From Whitmania pigra (Eukaryota > Annelida > Clitellata > Hirudinida > Haemopidae): a DNA stretch of 64,000 bases. Shown in pieces: positions 47,326 through 60,178 of this stretch (position 1 is the stretch's first letter; every line of letters begins with the position of its first letter). The stretch spans positions 1,142,001-1,206,000 of the forward strand of contig JAJTWR010000159.1 in NCBI GenBank assembly GCA_021613335.1, read 5' to 3'. The notes beneath the pieces are model-generated. The model had not been told where the DNA came from, did no database searches, and saw only the letters and a list, made by a program, of their open reading frames with translations. A program made the position numbers and the translations under genes.

Positions 47326-47701
47326 CAGTGGCCCAACCAGCAAAAAATGCTGGGGGGGGGCTCAAGTTTAGAAAAGGGACGAAAGCCCGACGCAGTCGAA
47401 AAATTTTTGAAACTGTTCAAATCAAAACTACCAATTATAATTAATAAAGAATTAAAGATAGAACAGATTATTATTATTATGAGTTTAACTATCTTCTGTC
47501 TGCAGTCTTATTTTGTATCTTTAATAATTTATTAATGAGTTTGACTATCTTCTGTCTCAAAGTTTCAAACCAATTAAATCCCCTTACTCACCGTCATTTA
47601 AAAAACTCATCGGATTTGGAAAAATTGCAGGGTCTCTCCTATTAGGCCTGGGGGGAGCGCAAGCCCCCTCAGCCCCCCCCCCCCCCCTAGTTACGCCACT
47701 G
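47326..47701. mobile_element. hAT MITE with perfect target duplication
   Basis: Ends are CAGTGGCCCAACCAGC and TAGTTACGCCACTG, flanked by the perfect 8-mer CATGGGGC (47318-47325 and 47702-47709). Subterminal runs of G (47349-47356) and C (about 47671-47687) are typical of 'CAGTGGCGTAACTAGGGG' hAT MITEs. Related at the ends to the hAT element at 1332-3379. Confidence 0.85.
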
Positions 47702-47709
47702 CATGGGGC

Positions 47710-48132
47710 AATTGTCTGCTTACGTTTATGACATGCATTCATACAAATTAAGTAATGCGAATAACTTTCGTTCTGATCCAGCGCGGACTTTGAAAATGTT
47801 TTACTTTTATTTTTAAATCCCTCAACCATGTTCATAGAGTTCTTACCAGAGCTCTTTGGGAGCAACGGCCAATAATGGCAGAACTCACCGAGTTAAGAAT
47901 TCTTATGAGGTATATTGATTAACTAGTTTAATTAGTTTTATGATACTAGTATTCAACAACCTTCGCTTAATAAAGACGACAATATTTAAATTCACGGTTA
48001 GAATTGACCAGTGAAAATATTAAATGAAATATAATATAAATAGGTTTTGTTAATTCAAATATAATTTGACAAAGTTTTATTTATTTAAAATCAATTTAAT
48101 TAAGTTTAATAAAATGTCAAATGGAAGTTTAC
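47710..48132. other. Region expected to hold the 3' end of the secreted modular protein gene
   Basis: The gene at 48133-53781 is open at its last exon I could define. A candidate continuation on the minus strand (about 47843-47890, ending in TGA near 47834) joins in phase but has no family support. Confidence 0.3.
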
Positions 48133-51100
48133 CGGGTGCAGCCACAAAATGACTGTTGAGATTTGGAGGGTGGTGTCTCATAGGGTAGAACTGCAATTCA
48201 TTGAAATGAAATGAAAATTGAATTTCAGTGTTTTAGTTTGATAACAGTTTCTAAAATATTATCCTCCCTTGAGCTGAAAATTCAACCAGTCATCGACTTA
48301 AATACAAAAATAAAAGTCTTTAATTTTTAATAAGTTGCTCATTGAACCACTGAAGTACCGATCAAAGCACCACTTTGCGAGCACGTGCCGCACATTACAA
48401 TGCAAACAAAGTAAATTCACATTGATTGTGAACAGTTTATAGTTCAATGTGCAGGAACGTCATTTCAGCTTTTTTTGCGTCTACTCTAAAGTCAGTGATG
48501 CCGTTGCATCCTGCCCTCCTCTTCCCCCCACCCCAAATGATTTCCCTGAGTATGTGCTTTATTGAGTTTTCATAAACTGAATAACTATTCATTTAGTTTC
48601 GATTTATAGTAACATACGCATTAATTAAACGCTTCAAACAAAACTCACCCGACATTTCAAAATGACTGAATTTGAGTCTACAAAACAACTCGCATGTTTC
48701 AGTGCACAGAACGTTTTCAGTGCTTATCCACCATGCCTCGCGATTCAAGGCTTCAATGCAAGGAAATGTTTTATCAGAGCCTGCGACCACATCTTCATGC
48801 AGTTCTTGGAAGTTTACTGATGTATTTTTTGTAAATTTTTAAAAATTAAGCTTTCATTTGTTAACCTTATATATCCGTATTTTATTCACTCTATCATTTA
48901 TTTAGTGCCCCTACCCTTTGTCTGAAATGCGAACAAGATAGGCGTAGATAGGCTTATCACCATTACATTCAGGAAGGCAATCTACTGAGCCTTCATGCCC
49001 CAATGTAATAATTTGTATTACTGAATATTATTCAAAAACTGTAATAATTAATAACCTGTAACAAATTTTTCACTGGGGAATTGCGCTAGATCATCACTGG
49101 AAATTTCTGTCTTGAGCACAATAGTTAAATGTACTTAAATATTTCATAGGTAAGTATTAAGCCAGAAAGTGAAAAACTCACTGTAATCATAGGGTTTATC
49201 GAAAAGTGATTTTGAGTTTTAATGCTTGATTCCGTCGTGTCTTTGAAATTGGATTGAGTCTGATGGTTAAATGTCTCTTGTGAGCTGTACGTTGTTAAAA
49301 TGCTTATGCTAACATGGATTTGTCGTTTTAAAGTCAGAATTAATGTCATTTATCTATTTTCCTTTCTATTAGTGTGCTTGAACCAAATTCCGATGTTTTT
49401 TTTACAATTTGTTCTGAACAAGTACCTAAGCAGCAATGCAAGTGCTAATGTGGACTAAAAACTTTAAAAGCAAAGATCATAGTCCTGAAACTTAATAATG
49501 CATTTTTCTAGAAAGTAGACCTACAATTTTAGATATATTTCATATTGATTGAATAATTTTAACAAAAAATAAACGTATCTATGAGGAGTAAATGCAAGAA
49601 CATCATTTAGGGGTGGGGAATAGGGGGCCCTTGCCTTCTTGACTTTAGACTAGACCCTAAAAAGGTCATCTCCTCATATTGTATGAGTTTTACCCCCCTC
49701 GAAAATACATTTACAGTCGGCTATGAAAAGTGAAAGGACGTCCCTGAGCTTTAAAGGTTAGAGGTTTTAAAAAAAACCATACTCATTGGCTTGTGAGTTT
49801 CCATTCAACAAATCGAGTTCAATATCATTTTGAGTTTTGGAGGCATCGAATTTGTTTTTAAGCTTTAAATACTTGACATCCCTTTTAATGCCTTCTGCAA
49901 AGATAAATTAAGTCATTAAGAAATCACCAAGTGCATGTTGTTGGACAGGTATTTGAGGCGTCTTACCCGCGCAGTTTTTGATTGCTGTTTTCGCTGGAGG
50001 CCAATCTGAATCGTCGAAATCCTCCTTTTCCCAGTTTGGTCCTGGATTCACGTTGGTGCATTTCCATCGTTCATTCGTGTCTAATTGACCATCTCCGGAT
50101 GTTGATACTATTCCTACCCGATTAAAATCTAGACTAACGGCATGCACACCCAGCACTGACACCACGCTTGGTAGCCGAACACGGTAAGGGAGGAATGTTG
50201 AATGGAATTCGAATGTAGATACTGATTCTCCGTTGACATAAACTGCCAAATCTTCAACAGCTGCTATCCACATTTCTGTGGAAAATAATTGAATTGCCTT
50301 AGAGTAGTTTTGCTATTGTTTGGAAATTTCTGATCAGTATTAACTCATAATGAACAAATTAAATGTAAATACAGTGGAACCCACTTATCTCGACCTCGTT
50401 TAACTCGCCAACCCTATTAAGTCGACGCTTTTGAGGTGGAATCATCAAATTCCCATTTTATCTTATCGTTTACTCATCGGTTATGTCGAAATTTTTATGT
50501 CGGCATTTTTATGTCGCCGAAACCTAATATCTCGAGCACAACAGAAGATCAAATTCGCCATTTTATATCAGTTATCTCGATCCCTTGACTAATCGCCGAG
50601 TTTGAAGTGGAACTCCAAAGTCCCACGTTGTTGTAGCATTTTCTCATCGGTTAGATTGATTCTTTTATTTCGTCGAACCCAAATCAACTCTTGTTAAATT
50701 TTTCTGAAGGGAACACGCTATTCTGGTTATTTTTTTTGTTCTAAAAATTCCTGGAAGTGTTATGAGAAAACCGGATAATCAGTCAATAGAGATAAAGTAT
50801 GAAATCGTACGGCAGCCAGAAAAAGGAACAAAACCAGCAGACTTCAGTCGTCAGAATGACATTCCAGTAAACACCATTTCAGGATGGAAAAAGAAGGCCG
50901 ACGAGATAAAAAGCAAATGAACGAGAAGTCTGTCTTTGATCCAGAAAGAAAGAAACTTAGAATGGCCGAGCACAAAGATGTCGACGATGCAGTGCTTCAA
51001 TGGTTTACAAATTCGCGAGCAACAAAACTTCTCGACAATGGTCCCATGGCGATGGAGAAGACGGACATCCTAGCTGCCAAGCAAGGCAAAGGTGGCTGGA

Positions 51101-53781
51101 TCGTTTCAAAAAGAGGCACAACATTGTCTTCAAAGCAATTTGTGGAGAAGGCAGTTCAACAAGAGCAAGTGGATTCATGGCTCAACACTCAAATGCCCAC
51201 AAATTTGGACACCTATGAGAGTCGGAACATTTGCTTATACATTCTTATTTGTTAACGCACATTATACGCATAAAGAAATTGCAAGCGCATGTTAATATAA
51301 AGTCGCCATATTGATTTTCGGTTATCTCGATGTTTTGGGCAAACTCCTAGGCTGGCTACACAACCGGGTTCGACTGTAATAAATTAATACATGTTTTGTT
51401 AACAACGAAGTTATTGTCCGTAATTTCTTTCTGCTTGTTTTATTGTTCCGGACTTGATTAGAAGTTCAAATCCCCTTTGGCTAGAAGTCCATGTCATTCG
51501 ATAAATAAAATCCTGCGCTGATTACACAAGATAACATCAAATGCTCGTAGACAAAAAATTACAATTTCTTTCAAAAAAGATCCATTAATCGACTGTTGAT
51601 ATTTTAATTAACGAAACATTTGTATTTGTATTTGTATTTAGCCGATCTTTTGAGTGCCTTATGTATCCGGATATGCTGTGAAGGCTCTTCTTAAGCGATC
51701 TACCATTTATACCTACCCGTGGGCGCTCCCTGGCGGTGCGAGCTTGGTTGCAAACGCGACACATAAACACTGTTGCTTTCACCGCCGTTCGCAGGAACGC
51801 AACCTTCTGAGCCATTTGCATATTTTTTAATGTCATGTCATAAAATATTACACATTCCGATTCTCCTCAAATCTGGCCTCATTTATGGACAGTGCCTTGT
51901 TATTCTTAATTAATTAGTCCGTATATTAAGTAACAATTAATAATCCTACCTCTTAAATTCGCCCCGTGATTGTCGCTAATTGATGTCTCTGAAATACTTG
52001 AAGCAATGTCGGAAAGTTTGTCAAAGTTTTCAAATTCCTTTCCTGTGTTGAGGTTTAATTTGTCTTCGTGGTTGGTGACTTGAAAGTGCGATATTGTAGA
52101 AGCTTCGCTGCTTTTGAGGCGGTTTCTTTGTGCGTTCTCTAGGAATTCATGCGGGTTTGATTTATTTCTTGCAATAAAGAGGTCATTGAAAGAATTACCT
52201 GTTGATTCAAACAAATTTTCATCATTTATCGTTGCCTGAGAAACTTCAGCTATGGAAAGATTTTATGCGAATTTTGAAATTGTTCAGAACTGCTTCTGTT
52301 TCTCATCAAAAAAGCTACCTGCGCTGGAATCTATTTTCCCAAAAGACTGGAAACTTTTGTCTGGCAATACGTTATTACGATTAGATTCGTCCGCGCCATT
52401 CTTGGCAACTGTTGTCATGACGCTCAAATAATCGGTTTTGACATCTGTTTTTGGGATGTCAGTATGGCGAAATTCTGTATTTTTTGGAGGAGCATTTAAT
52501 TCCGGAAGTACTTGATAGCTTGTAGATTCGGGTGGACCACCTTGATATGTTGTCGCTTCATACTGACCGTCTCCACCCTCTTTTGAAGTTTCTAGAATTA
52601 CACCTTTATACTCGATGACTCCTTGGAAGTGCTCTGTAACATTTAAATTAATATATTTTCATCTCACATTTTTCATTTTTTCGAGCATGATTACCGATGT
52701 TGAAATGGCAGTAAATGGATGGTGCATGATCGTCCGCTGCCCAAATCCATTTTGCATTGGAATCTATTTCTGTAATTTGGATCTTGCCCGCGTTGGGTGC
52801 GATCTCTTTAGCGGGTTTCAAATCAAGCGTCGTAAAAACAGGCTGCAAATAGAGCCATAAGCAAAAATATTACAAAAAAAAAACGTAGTGCTTCTCGAAG
52901 AGTACCTTAAGTTTCCGAATATCTCTGCAAAGCCATCTGCGGTCAGTGTTTAGGAATCCATCAGGAGATGAAGCAATAAGTCCACCTTTGATAAAGGATG
53001 AATTCCTGGCATGAACTTCAACCCCTATCGTCTTATAATTATTTTAGAATTGAAATAATCAATATTAAATTGTATTAAACAATCTCAGTATTTTACAAGT
53101 TTATAAATCTTACAGAACATTTTATGCAGGGATTTATACAAAAATTTGTTAACGAGGGGAGATTAGCCAAGAGCATGAGTGCATCTGACGTTTTGTTTTG
53201 CTTTTGCAAATCCAAACTGAAATAACTTGGTTTCTTGTTCTTGTAACTGCACAACCTCTGTTGGGTAATTGACAAACAACCCCGTGGGATATAACTATTT
53301 GGGTGATGCTCAATATGTTGGGACGAACAATAAATAGATCCCTGATCTTTTCAATTCTAAAGAGTAAAAATATCTGAATATCTTGCTTCCTGAAAGTATC
53401 AAACAACCTGGATACTTTCTGGAAGATAAATTACATCTGGTTGTCTCCAAAATCTCCCGTAAAGAAGTGTAACGGGAGAACTATCTATATATAGTATCAT
53501 TCTGTCTTTGGCGGTGATTCTGAATTCTTGCAAAATAAATCGAATAGTACATTAATTCAATTAAATAGTACATAGAAGTTTCTTGCGTGAATCAACCATT
53601 TCATTTCGAGGAAACTGCATCATAATTAATCCTGTCTAATCAAGCAGGCCTTTCGTCCGCAGTTCAAAAGAATAGAATACGTATAATGCTAGTCAATTTA
53701 ACCTTTTAACTTTAGCGCACTCTCGCTATTTGACAAGAAAAATACACCTAAGAAAATCGGCAGTCGAAAAATAAACCTCAT
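48133..53781 (-). CDS. Secreted multi-module protein with repeated galactose-binding-like domains (3' end unresolved)
   Basis: Eleven exons in phase: 53781-53703 (signal peptide FRLPIFLGVFFLSNSESA), 53526-53408, 53031-52906, 52842-52695, 52633-52319, 52249-51950, 50275-49967, 49894-49783, 49096-49056, 48830-48647, 48190-48133. Two long modules share a pattern: a D-x-(L/I)-x-(V/L)-Y-(V/I) strand (MILYIDSS; LAVYVNGES), then G-V-x-(V/H)-A and a G-x-(I/L)-x-(S/T)-S-x-D-G-x-L-x-T-(N/D)-x-R-W-x-C segment, an F-D-D-S-D-W-P motif in module 2, and a closing W-I-W/W-W-I plus cysteine block (AKWIWAADDHAPSIYCHF; AWWISTENVLCTETCELFCR). These match galactose-binding-like beta-sandwich modules common in invertebrate extracellular proteins. 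A 200-residue Ser/Asn-rich linker lies between modules (52633-51950). No transmembrane helix seen. Function unknown. The intron 50276-51949 carries a Tigger element and another repeat. Confidence 0.68.
48452..48548. mobile_element. CAGGGACGTCATTT-family MITE, short copy
   Basis: Ends CAGGAACGTCATTTCAG and AAATGATTTCCCTG are inverted. Flanking 8-mers TCAATGTG and AGTATGTG agree at six of eight positions, compatible with an old target duplication. Confidence 0.65.
49595..49746. mobile_element. CAGGGACGTCATTT-family MITE
   Basis: Begins CAAGAACATCATTTAGG and ends AAAGGACGTCCCTG, with the internal family blocks 'ttgactttagactaga' and 'aaaaggtcatctcctcat'. Lies in an intron of the secreted modular gene. 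Confidence 0.65.
50372..51376 (+). mobile_element. Tigger/pogo transposon, internally deleted
   Basis: It starts CAGTGGAACCCACTTATCTC and ends ACCGGGTTCGACTG, with TA on each side (50370-50371, 51377-51378). Transposase sequence remains in the middle, on the plus strand. It sits in a 1.7-kb intron of the minus-strand secreted modular gene. The element at 21154-21555 is a shorter relative. Confidence 0.9.
50762..51255 (+). pseudogene. Tigger transposase N-terminal remnant
   Basis: A frame at 50762-50920 gives the CENP-B/pogo N-terminal helix-turn-helix (KYEIVRQPEKGTKPADF, then IPVNTISGWKKKAD). After a stop and frame change the second DNA-binding domain follows (DVDDAVLQWFTNSRATK, NGPMAMEKTDILA), and a third frame carries WLDRFKKRHNIVFKAICGE. 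The DDE catalytic domain is missing altogether. Frameshifts and deletion make it non-functional. Confidence 0.85.
51607..51812 (-). repeat. Dispersed repeat, same family as 15042-15195
   Basis: Reverse-complement relative of the arrestin-intron repeat; here the ACAAAT-type tail is longer (51620-51642), indicating minus orientation. It is a probable 3' fragment of a non-LTR element, located in an intron of the secreted modular gene. Confidence 0.6.
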
Positions 53782-54661
53782 TTAAGCAGAATTTTTCCTA
53801 GCGTTGCTACTAACAAGTTACCAACGCGATCCAAACCAAAAGATACGAAAAAGTTTATTTAAATTCTAATTCAAATCTAATTGGCATATCAAAGGATTGT
53901 TCTGCAAAGACCTCTATCGCAATTCACGCTTTTGTCTAATGTCCCTATGCAAAAGGGTGGGATGTTTATAAAATTTTGGAATTAAAATTCCAATTATAAA
54001 AAATTCCAAGTAATAAAAAAAATCATTGATTAAGATAAGTGAATAACCAAAATTAAATATTTTTGCGTATTGTTACATCCTAGCAACTTTGAAAATAGTG
54101 ACAATGTTCTGTAGATCTACATGCGGAGATTTGGCAATGTAGCTAAGTTTTAAAAGCTTCTGGAATTGTGGCAATAAATTAAAAGCGTTTTTTCATTTTT
54201 GTTCCAGCAGGACAATTTTTTCAGGAATTGTGGCCCCTCACCAATTTGCTCATGGTGGCTAAGGACCTCTGCCCTAATTTTGATGCTTAACATTCATGAC
54301 AGGTAGAGCCTTGACCTTTAAATTGCTGTTCGAAACAACGTTTATTATTAGAGCTGGTTGGGCCAATAATGTCAGATTAAAACTATGTAACAACTCAACA
54401 CGGTTGTTAAGAGCAATTCTAATCAATCTGCATCATTCACTGACAGCCAACCGAAGCTCAAATTACATGACTGTTTGATACCCAGCACAAGAAACCTTAC
54501 TAACCAGCTGAGTAACAAGACCAATTTATTGTTATGGAAATGTCATTTTAGGTTATTGAATGTAGAAAGGTCAATGTGAATTAAGTATAACATTTATGAG
54601 CGATATAAAATCACCACCTAATTGTTTCCCATTGTACCTCCGTTGCACAAAGTTCTACAAG
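53782..54661. other. Intergenic between secreted modular gene and caprin
   Basis: No gene seen. Contains the 5' flank of the secreted modular gene and the caprin 3' UTR region. Confidence 0.4.
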
Positions 54662-57600
54662 TTATGAGTGATAATGTTCATTTCTCTCGTAAAAGTTGTT
54701 TCCCTGACATGGTGGTCTGGCCCCTCCTGGGCCACCAAACTTAGCTCCTCCCCCATATGAAACATTTCCACCTCTTGGAGGGTTGTTAGTGTTGTTGTAA
54801 GGGATTGCATTTCCTTTAAAAAATGCAGATTATGTTAACTGAAGCCATAATATGTAGCATCGTACCTAACATACCTTGTCTATTGACAAATTGCTGGCGA
54901 TTGGGATGACGTTGATATTGCGACCCTGGCTTCGGCCCTCTTCGGTTTTGAGTGTTAGTGAATTCTGCAAATCAATGAGTTAGCTTAATGCAAGTCTTTA
55001 TGATTTACATTCTTAACTTCATACCCTGGTAAGACTTTCCAGCACTTGCAGTCTGAGCAAACGTCTTGGATCCAACATCCTTTGATTCATGACTTTGACC
55101 AGAGCTCCCATTTTGAGGTTGTTCAACTTGAACTTCATTTGCTAAACTGACATCAGCCTGAGAAGTTGCATGGAATCCAGAATGGAAAATATCAGCATTG
55201 GGATTCATAGTGTAAGATCCTTTCTGATTCTGAATTTATGCAACATTGCATTTATGAAATAATGTAACTAGACTTAAAAAAGAATCATCATCAAGGATCA
55301 TTAAGATCTAATTTTTGAATTCTTAACAAAAATCCTTCTATTGAATCATGCCAATCTACAAAACAATTAGCACCAGATTGAAAAACAACTAACCTCTAGT
55401 TGTTGTTGTGGTTGCTGTTGTTGATACGCAGAAACATTAGGAACAGATCCCATCATAAAACCAGATATCTGGCATTCAGACTCAGAATCTTCAGGCTGTT
55501 GCATGGAGTGGTAGGAGGGGTAAGCAATGGATGAAGGAGGAGAAATGTTGGATGGAATCTGCTGGTGCTGCTTTACCTCCATGACATCGTGAATGTTCTG
55601 CTAATGTGAATTTAGAGATTACTCAACCAAAAACTAATAATTCTTAAGACGATCGTTGCACTCATCAACAACCAGAATAAAATTCTATGTGGGAAATGAA
55701 AATTAAATAAATTAATATAAAGAGAAGCAGGGAATTTTTCAACCAAGTCTTACTCATTGAAATACAACATCAATCTAGAAAGTATCAAAAACATGTCAAA
55801 TTTGAGCACATTGTGCAGCAAGAGAATTAAAATATTGTTAGTAAAAATGGCCATGCCGAGAATGAAATCATACATAATTCCTTTTATGGAAGAAGTGAAT
55901 AATGTGCAGTCTTAGTACTCAGTTTTAATTTTGAAATAATAATACCACGAGCCAACATCTCCTAACTATTAAAAGCAGTCAGCAAAGACCTGAATTAAAA
56001 ATGATTTGATAATTACTTGGTTGTTTCTCTCATAAACATTTGTGGGAATCCTCTGGTAAATTTGCTGCTGGGTATAGTAAACATCGCCGGGCACAGAGGT
56101 CGACATACCCAATGTTTGACCTTCATGGTGATGGTGAAGGAGATGCGGAGGATGGAGTCTGCTGTGGTAAACAGGATAACCGCCAGCTTGGGAACCCGCA
56201 ATCGTAGCCATCGGTAATTGCTGACGTCAAACACAAATGCAACTAAGTTATTTTTTAATCATTATGCATTTATAAAATAAATGCTTACATGTTGATCTTG
56301 TTGTAAGTGATGGTGATGGTCAATTATTTGTGGTTGCAAAGAAGAAGGTGAGTTGGATGACACGACAGCATCGGCAGGTGCATTGACAATCGAGCTGTTG
56401 TTCACGTTGTTCTGATCTATAAGAGAAATAAGCAAAGTCCCTGCAATCACGAGCACAGATAAAACAGCACCTGAAAACACCTACTTTCTGAACCTTCTAT
56501 TAGAGACTCTTGCAAAAAGTTGTAGCTTCCTTGCATGGATGAAACGATGTCTCTCAAAGGACGCTGCCCGTCAAAGGTCGATGTTCCGAAATATTGGGCT
56601 GCCAGCGGAGTACCAAACGGAGCCCTTCTGACAAGTTGCGACTGAACTAGAGGTTCAGAGTTTGCCCAATGACCACCCATCATCACTCCCTGAGGCAGTG
56701 CTGCTGATTGATGATCGACAACAGCTGCCGACTGGAGCTCCGACACCGGAATAGTCATGCTTTGCTGTAATTGCTGGCTATGCATACTTTCTGCGTTTTC
56801 TGATGACGAAGCAATTATTTTGGTTGAGCATAAATCATATTAAAACCCAAATTGTAATTACTAACGGAATGGGGTTCCATTTTCCACCACAGGAGACTCT
56901 GATAATTCAGTGCAGAGAGTCGGATTGGCTTCAGGTAGAACCTCACTTACTTCAAATCCATTGGAAGTGATGCACACAGTTTCTACCGAAACATTGTTGC
57001 CATTCAGTTGTTGAGGCTCTTCATCTGCATCCCGTTCCAGTGAGTTGCTGTCTTTGACAGGACTTTCCTCCTTGACTGGGAATGGAATTATTTGAACAAC
57101 CTCATCAAACATGGTAACATTAATGGGAATGATGACTACTCATACCACACTTCAACATTAGTAACTTTTTTAATGCAAAAAAATTAAAATAAAAAAATTC
57201 ATCAATCAGCACTTCTCTTAATCACAAATATTTTGGTTTGCTAAAGATCAATAAGTAACTAAGCTTATTAAAATATTGGAACAACAACAATTCCTAAGCT
57301 TAAAAATCCCCCATAGTTGCAGCAAATGCTCTCAATTATGTACTCCTTCCCAAGCTATTTTTAATCAATTATAACACAAATGCATGACAAACATGAAAAC
57401 TTTATCCCTGCAAGAAGGAAAACACAAGCAATCTATAGACTTTTATTCATATCACTGTACAACTTTTAAACATAATATGCATAAATGGATGATGCTAGCA
57501 ACCTTCAACGTTCTCAAGAAGGAGACCACTCTCAAAGTAGCATCCACCAGTGATGGAATCGATCAATTGAGCCACTTCTTTGTAGGTGACCTCACCAAGA

Positions 57601-59308
57601 ACGGCCTTTTCAGACTTCTCGAGGATCAGATACAAGTGCTCTGCAGCACCACCGCACTGCTGGCCGTAACTGAAATGATGAATCAAAATTTAATCAAGTA
57701 TTACTTGTTGATTCACATTCAGAAATCCTCACTCATAAGTCCCAACTAAAAAAAATTTACCTTTGCTCCAGATTCTTTGAGAGAGTCACAAGGTTGTGGA
57801 AATCATCCAGAATTTTCAGTTGGTCTTCACTAAGAGCCTATTGAAATTAAGCACATAATATTTACATTACAAGTATTTACATAATCAAATGTGAGTATCA
57901 ATTAAGGCATAAAAAATACATGTAAAATTCCAATGGAATAAATCTCCATTTAAGGGGCGCTTTATGGCGGTGCAAATTGGATTTCGAACACAACACCCTC
58001 TGAGCTAACTTGCAGGCCATAAAAAATAGGCTAAATGTAAATAAACAAAATAATATGTAAATCCTACAGTACTCACATTCACTGAACATTTGCCTGATAC
58101 AAATCCCTCCCTTGCCTCATTGTCACTGAGAGTTTTGAGAGCAACTTGGAGTTTCAATACCTCCTTCAGTCTTGAAATATCTGAATTCTGCTTTTCGATT
58201 TTGTCTCGCTTGGCTTGCTTGCGAAGCACTTTCTCAGTCTACAAGTAAAAACACTTAAAGTAAACAAGCAGCAATTAATGGTGACTCACTCCAATGTAGT
58301 TAATGAAAAAGTGGTTTCAACGTACCAAGAATAAAATAGCATCATGATGTCAAAGAGTTTGAATGTATTAGTAAATTTTGACCTCATTATTAATTTGATG
58401 AAACTGCTTCAGAAGCTCTTTTGAAAACTCAAGATTTTGGACCACTTGATCGTATTTAGATACAGCTTCCTAAAAACATTCAAACGAACCAATATAATGA
58501 TTTTCAATATAACCATAAGTTAAAAAAATAATTAATGTCTATATTAATTTAGAAAAGTTTTGCTAATTTGTTCTTATCTTCTGTCATTGTGACATTCAAC
58601 TTTCCTTCAGCTTACTCAAATTATTAAACCAAACCTTAGATTGCATTTGAATCAAATGAGGCATTAATAATGTTCCTAAATGTGGCTTTGTATGCAATAT
58701 CATATTAATAACACATAAATAATTCCAATAAATAATAATTGTATAACAGTTTCAAGTCAATTTTTCTTAGCTGCAGTTTATGTTCCCATCATTTAATTCA
58801 GGCACACAATCCTAATTATCTCTCTGGAACATTTTGAGCTTGGATTGCAACAATTACAGTCAACGGAACCAAATAATAAAAGCAAATTTCAGTTTCAAGT
58901 AAGAAACCATGAGGCAAAAAACCTGTTGATCTTTATCAAGGACGTGTCCATCCTTAGCCTTGCTCTTGTAACCATCAAGCTTCACCTACAAGAAAAGGTA
59001 ATTAGGCCAAATTACATTTTATCGATATTTTATCACAGGTAAAGGTAGCGTTTATACAATTAACCAGTGCATTAACGTTAATAAATTTGCAGAGTCGAGA
59101 AAAAGAATTCTCAAACCTGGGTGAACACGTGCAAACAATATACTATAATGCATACTTTTATGTAAAAAGCATAAGTCTAACATACAAAAACGACTAGCAA
59201 AAGTACCAATTCAAAATTTCTTACCTTCCTCTTTTCTAGATTTCGAACTTTTTTTTCTAAAATTATGACACATTGTTTGATCGGAGCTTCGCCTTCGAGA
59301 GACGCCAT
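54662..59308 (-). CDS. CAPRIN1: Caprin (cytoplasmic activation/proliferation-associated protein), 735 aa
   Basis: Fourteen exons in phase: 59308-59225, 58985-58923, 58469-58383, 58238-58077, 57837-57761, 57669-57503, 57135-56866, 56799-56485, 56416-56289, 56220-56017, 55597-55394, 55229-55025, 54964-54875, 54813-54662. The N-terminal homology region (HR1) is clear: ILEKKVRNLEKRKVKLDGYK, then LDKDQQEAVSKYDQVVQNLE, LKEVLKLQVALKTLSDNEAR, and the dimer region ALSEDQLKILDDFHNLV ... VLGEVTYKEVAQLIDSI. Exon 56799-56485 carries QGSYNFLQESLIEGSE, the counterpart of the short G3BP/Rasputin-binding motif. The rest is low-complexity, Q- and H-rich, ending in an RGG/PG-rich tail. Caprins bind RNA and G3BP in stress granules and regulate translation. 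There is no C1q domain, as in CAPRIN1 rather than CAPRIN2; the symbol is by family resemblance. Confidence 0.92.
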
Positions 59309-60178
59309 TTTTATGATTTCCTGCTATAAGATGGGTGTGCGATAGGACAAGATAAACGAATCATTGGAAACAAAAAAAAGTCTTCTGGAATGTAACCAAA
59401 AATATTCAAACAAATTCATTTAACTAACAAAATTCATAAATTTTATTAAATTATAAATGAAAATTTAATAATTAATTGAGCTATTAAACTTTTATTAAAG
59501 ATGCGTCTCCTTTGCCTGAAACACTAAAATTACAGTTATTATCTTTATATCATATTTTTTCAAAGTGTTATGTTAGTTTTGAGATCGATATTTCTACAAA
59601 AATATTGCAAATTTATATTCAATGAGACCAAATTAAACATAATTTTAGAAAACACACAAATTGGTTTACTCTCAACTTAAAAGTCTTTAACTACTTAAAA
59701 CTTATTTACTCACCTAATATAAAAATGAATTTTGAGATTGCCGGCCAAGCGACGGGTAACAGTCGACCCACAAGACTAGCGACACCTGACCCCACTCTTA
59801 GCACTACCTCACGACCCTAAAAATCTCTTTAGAACCTACAATGTCCATGATCTAGATTTTGCGGTACTATTTTATTTCCATCCACAACATAACATTTATA
59901 AATGACACACATATCAACGCAGTGCAGCACAGTTCCCTTTTATCCAAGCATTAACTAATTGCATGTTTCAATGCTACTCCTACTTGTACATGCAGCAAAA
60001 ACTTATTAATGTCATGGATTCATGGACTACAAACAATGTATGTCAAGTTGAAAGAAGACTGTACTGGGTTCAAAATTTCCCACTGGGTAAGACCATGAAC
60101 TTTTATTGACAAATTATAGTTATGATGGTGAGAACTAATGTAATGCTACCAATTCTTCCATACTTTGAGTACAACCAC
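59309..60178. other. Intergenic between caprin and ATP5F1D
   Basis: About 870 bp. Contains the caprin 5' flank and the ATP5F1D 3' flank. A short GC-richer patch at about 59745-59822 stands out but matches nothing I recognise. Confidence 0.4.

Noticed and set aside
53149..53406. Minus-strand 85-codon frame as an extra exon of the secreted modular gene
   Set aside because: The flanking exons 53408 and 53031 join directly in phase and restore the module pattern; the frame between them is intronic.
57384..57749. 121-codon plus-strand frame over caprin exon 57503-57669
   Set aside because: Antisense shadow of a conserved caprin exon.
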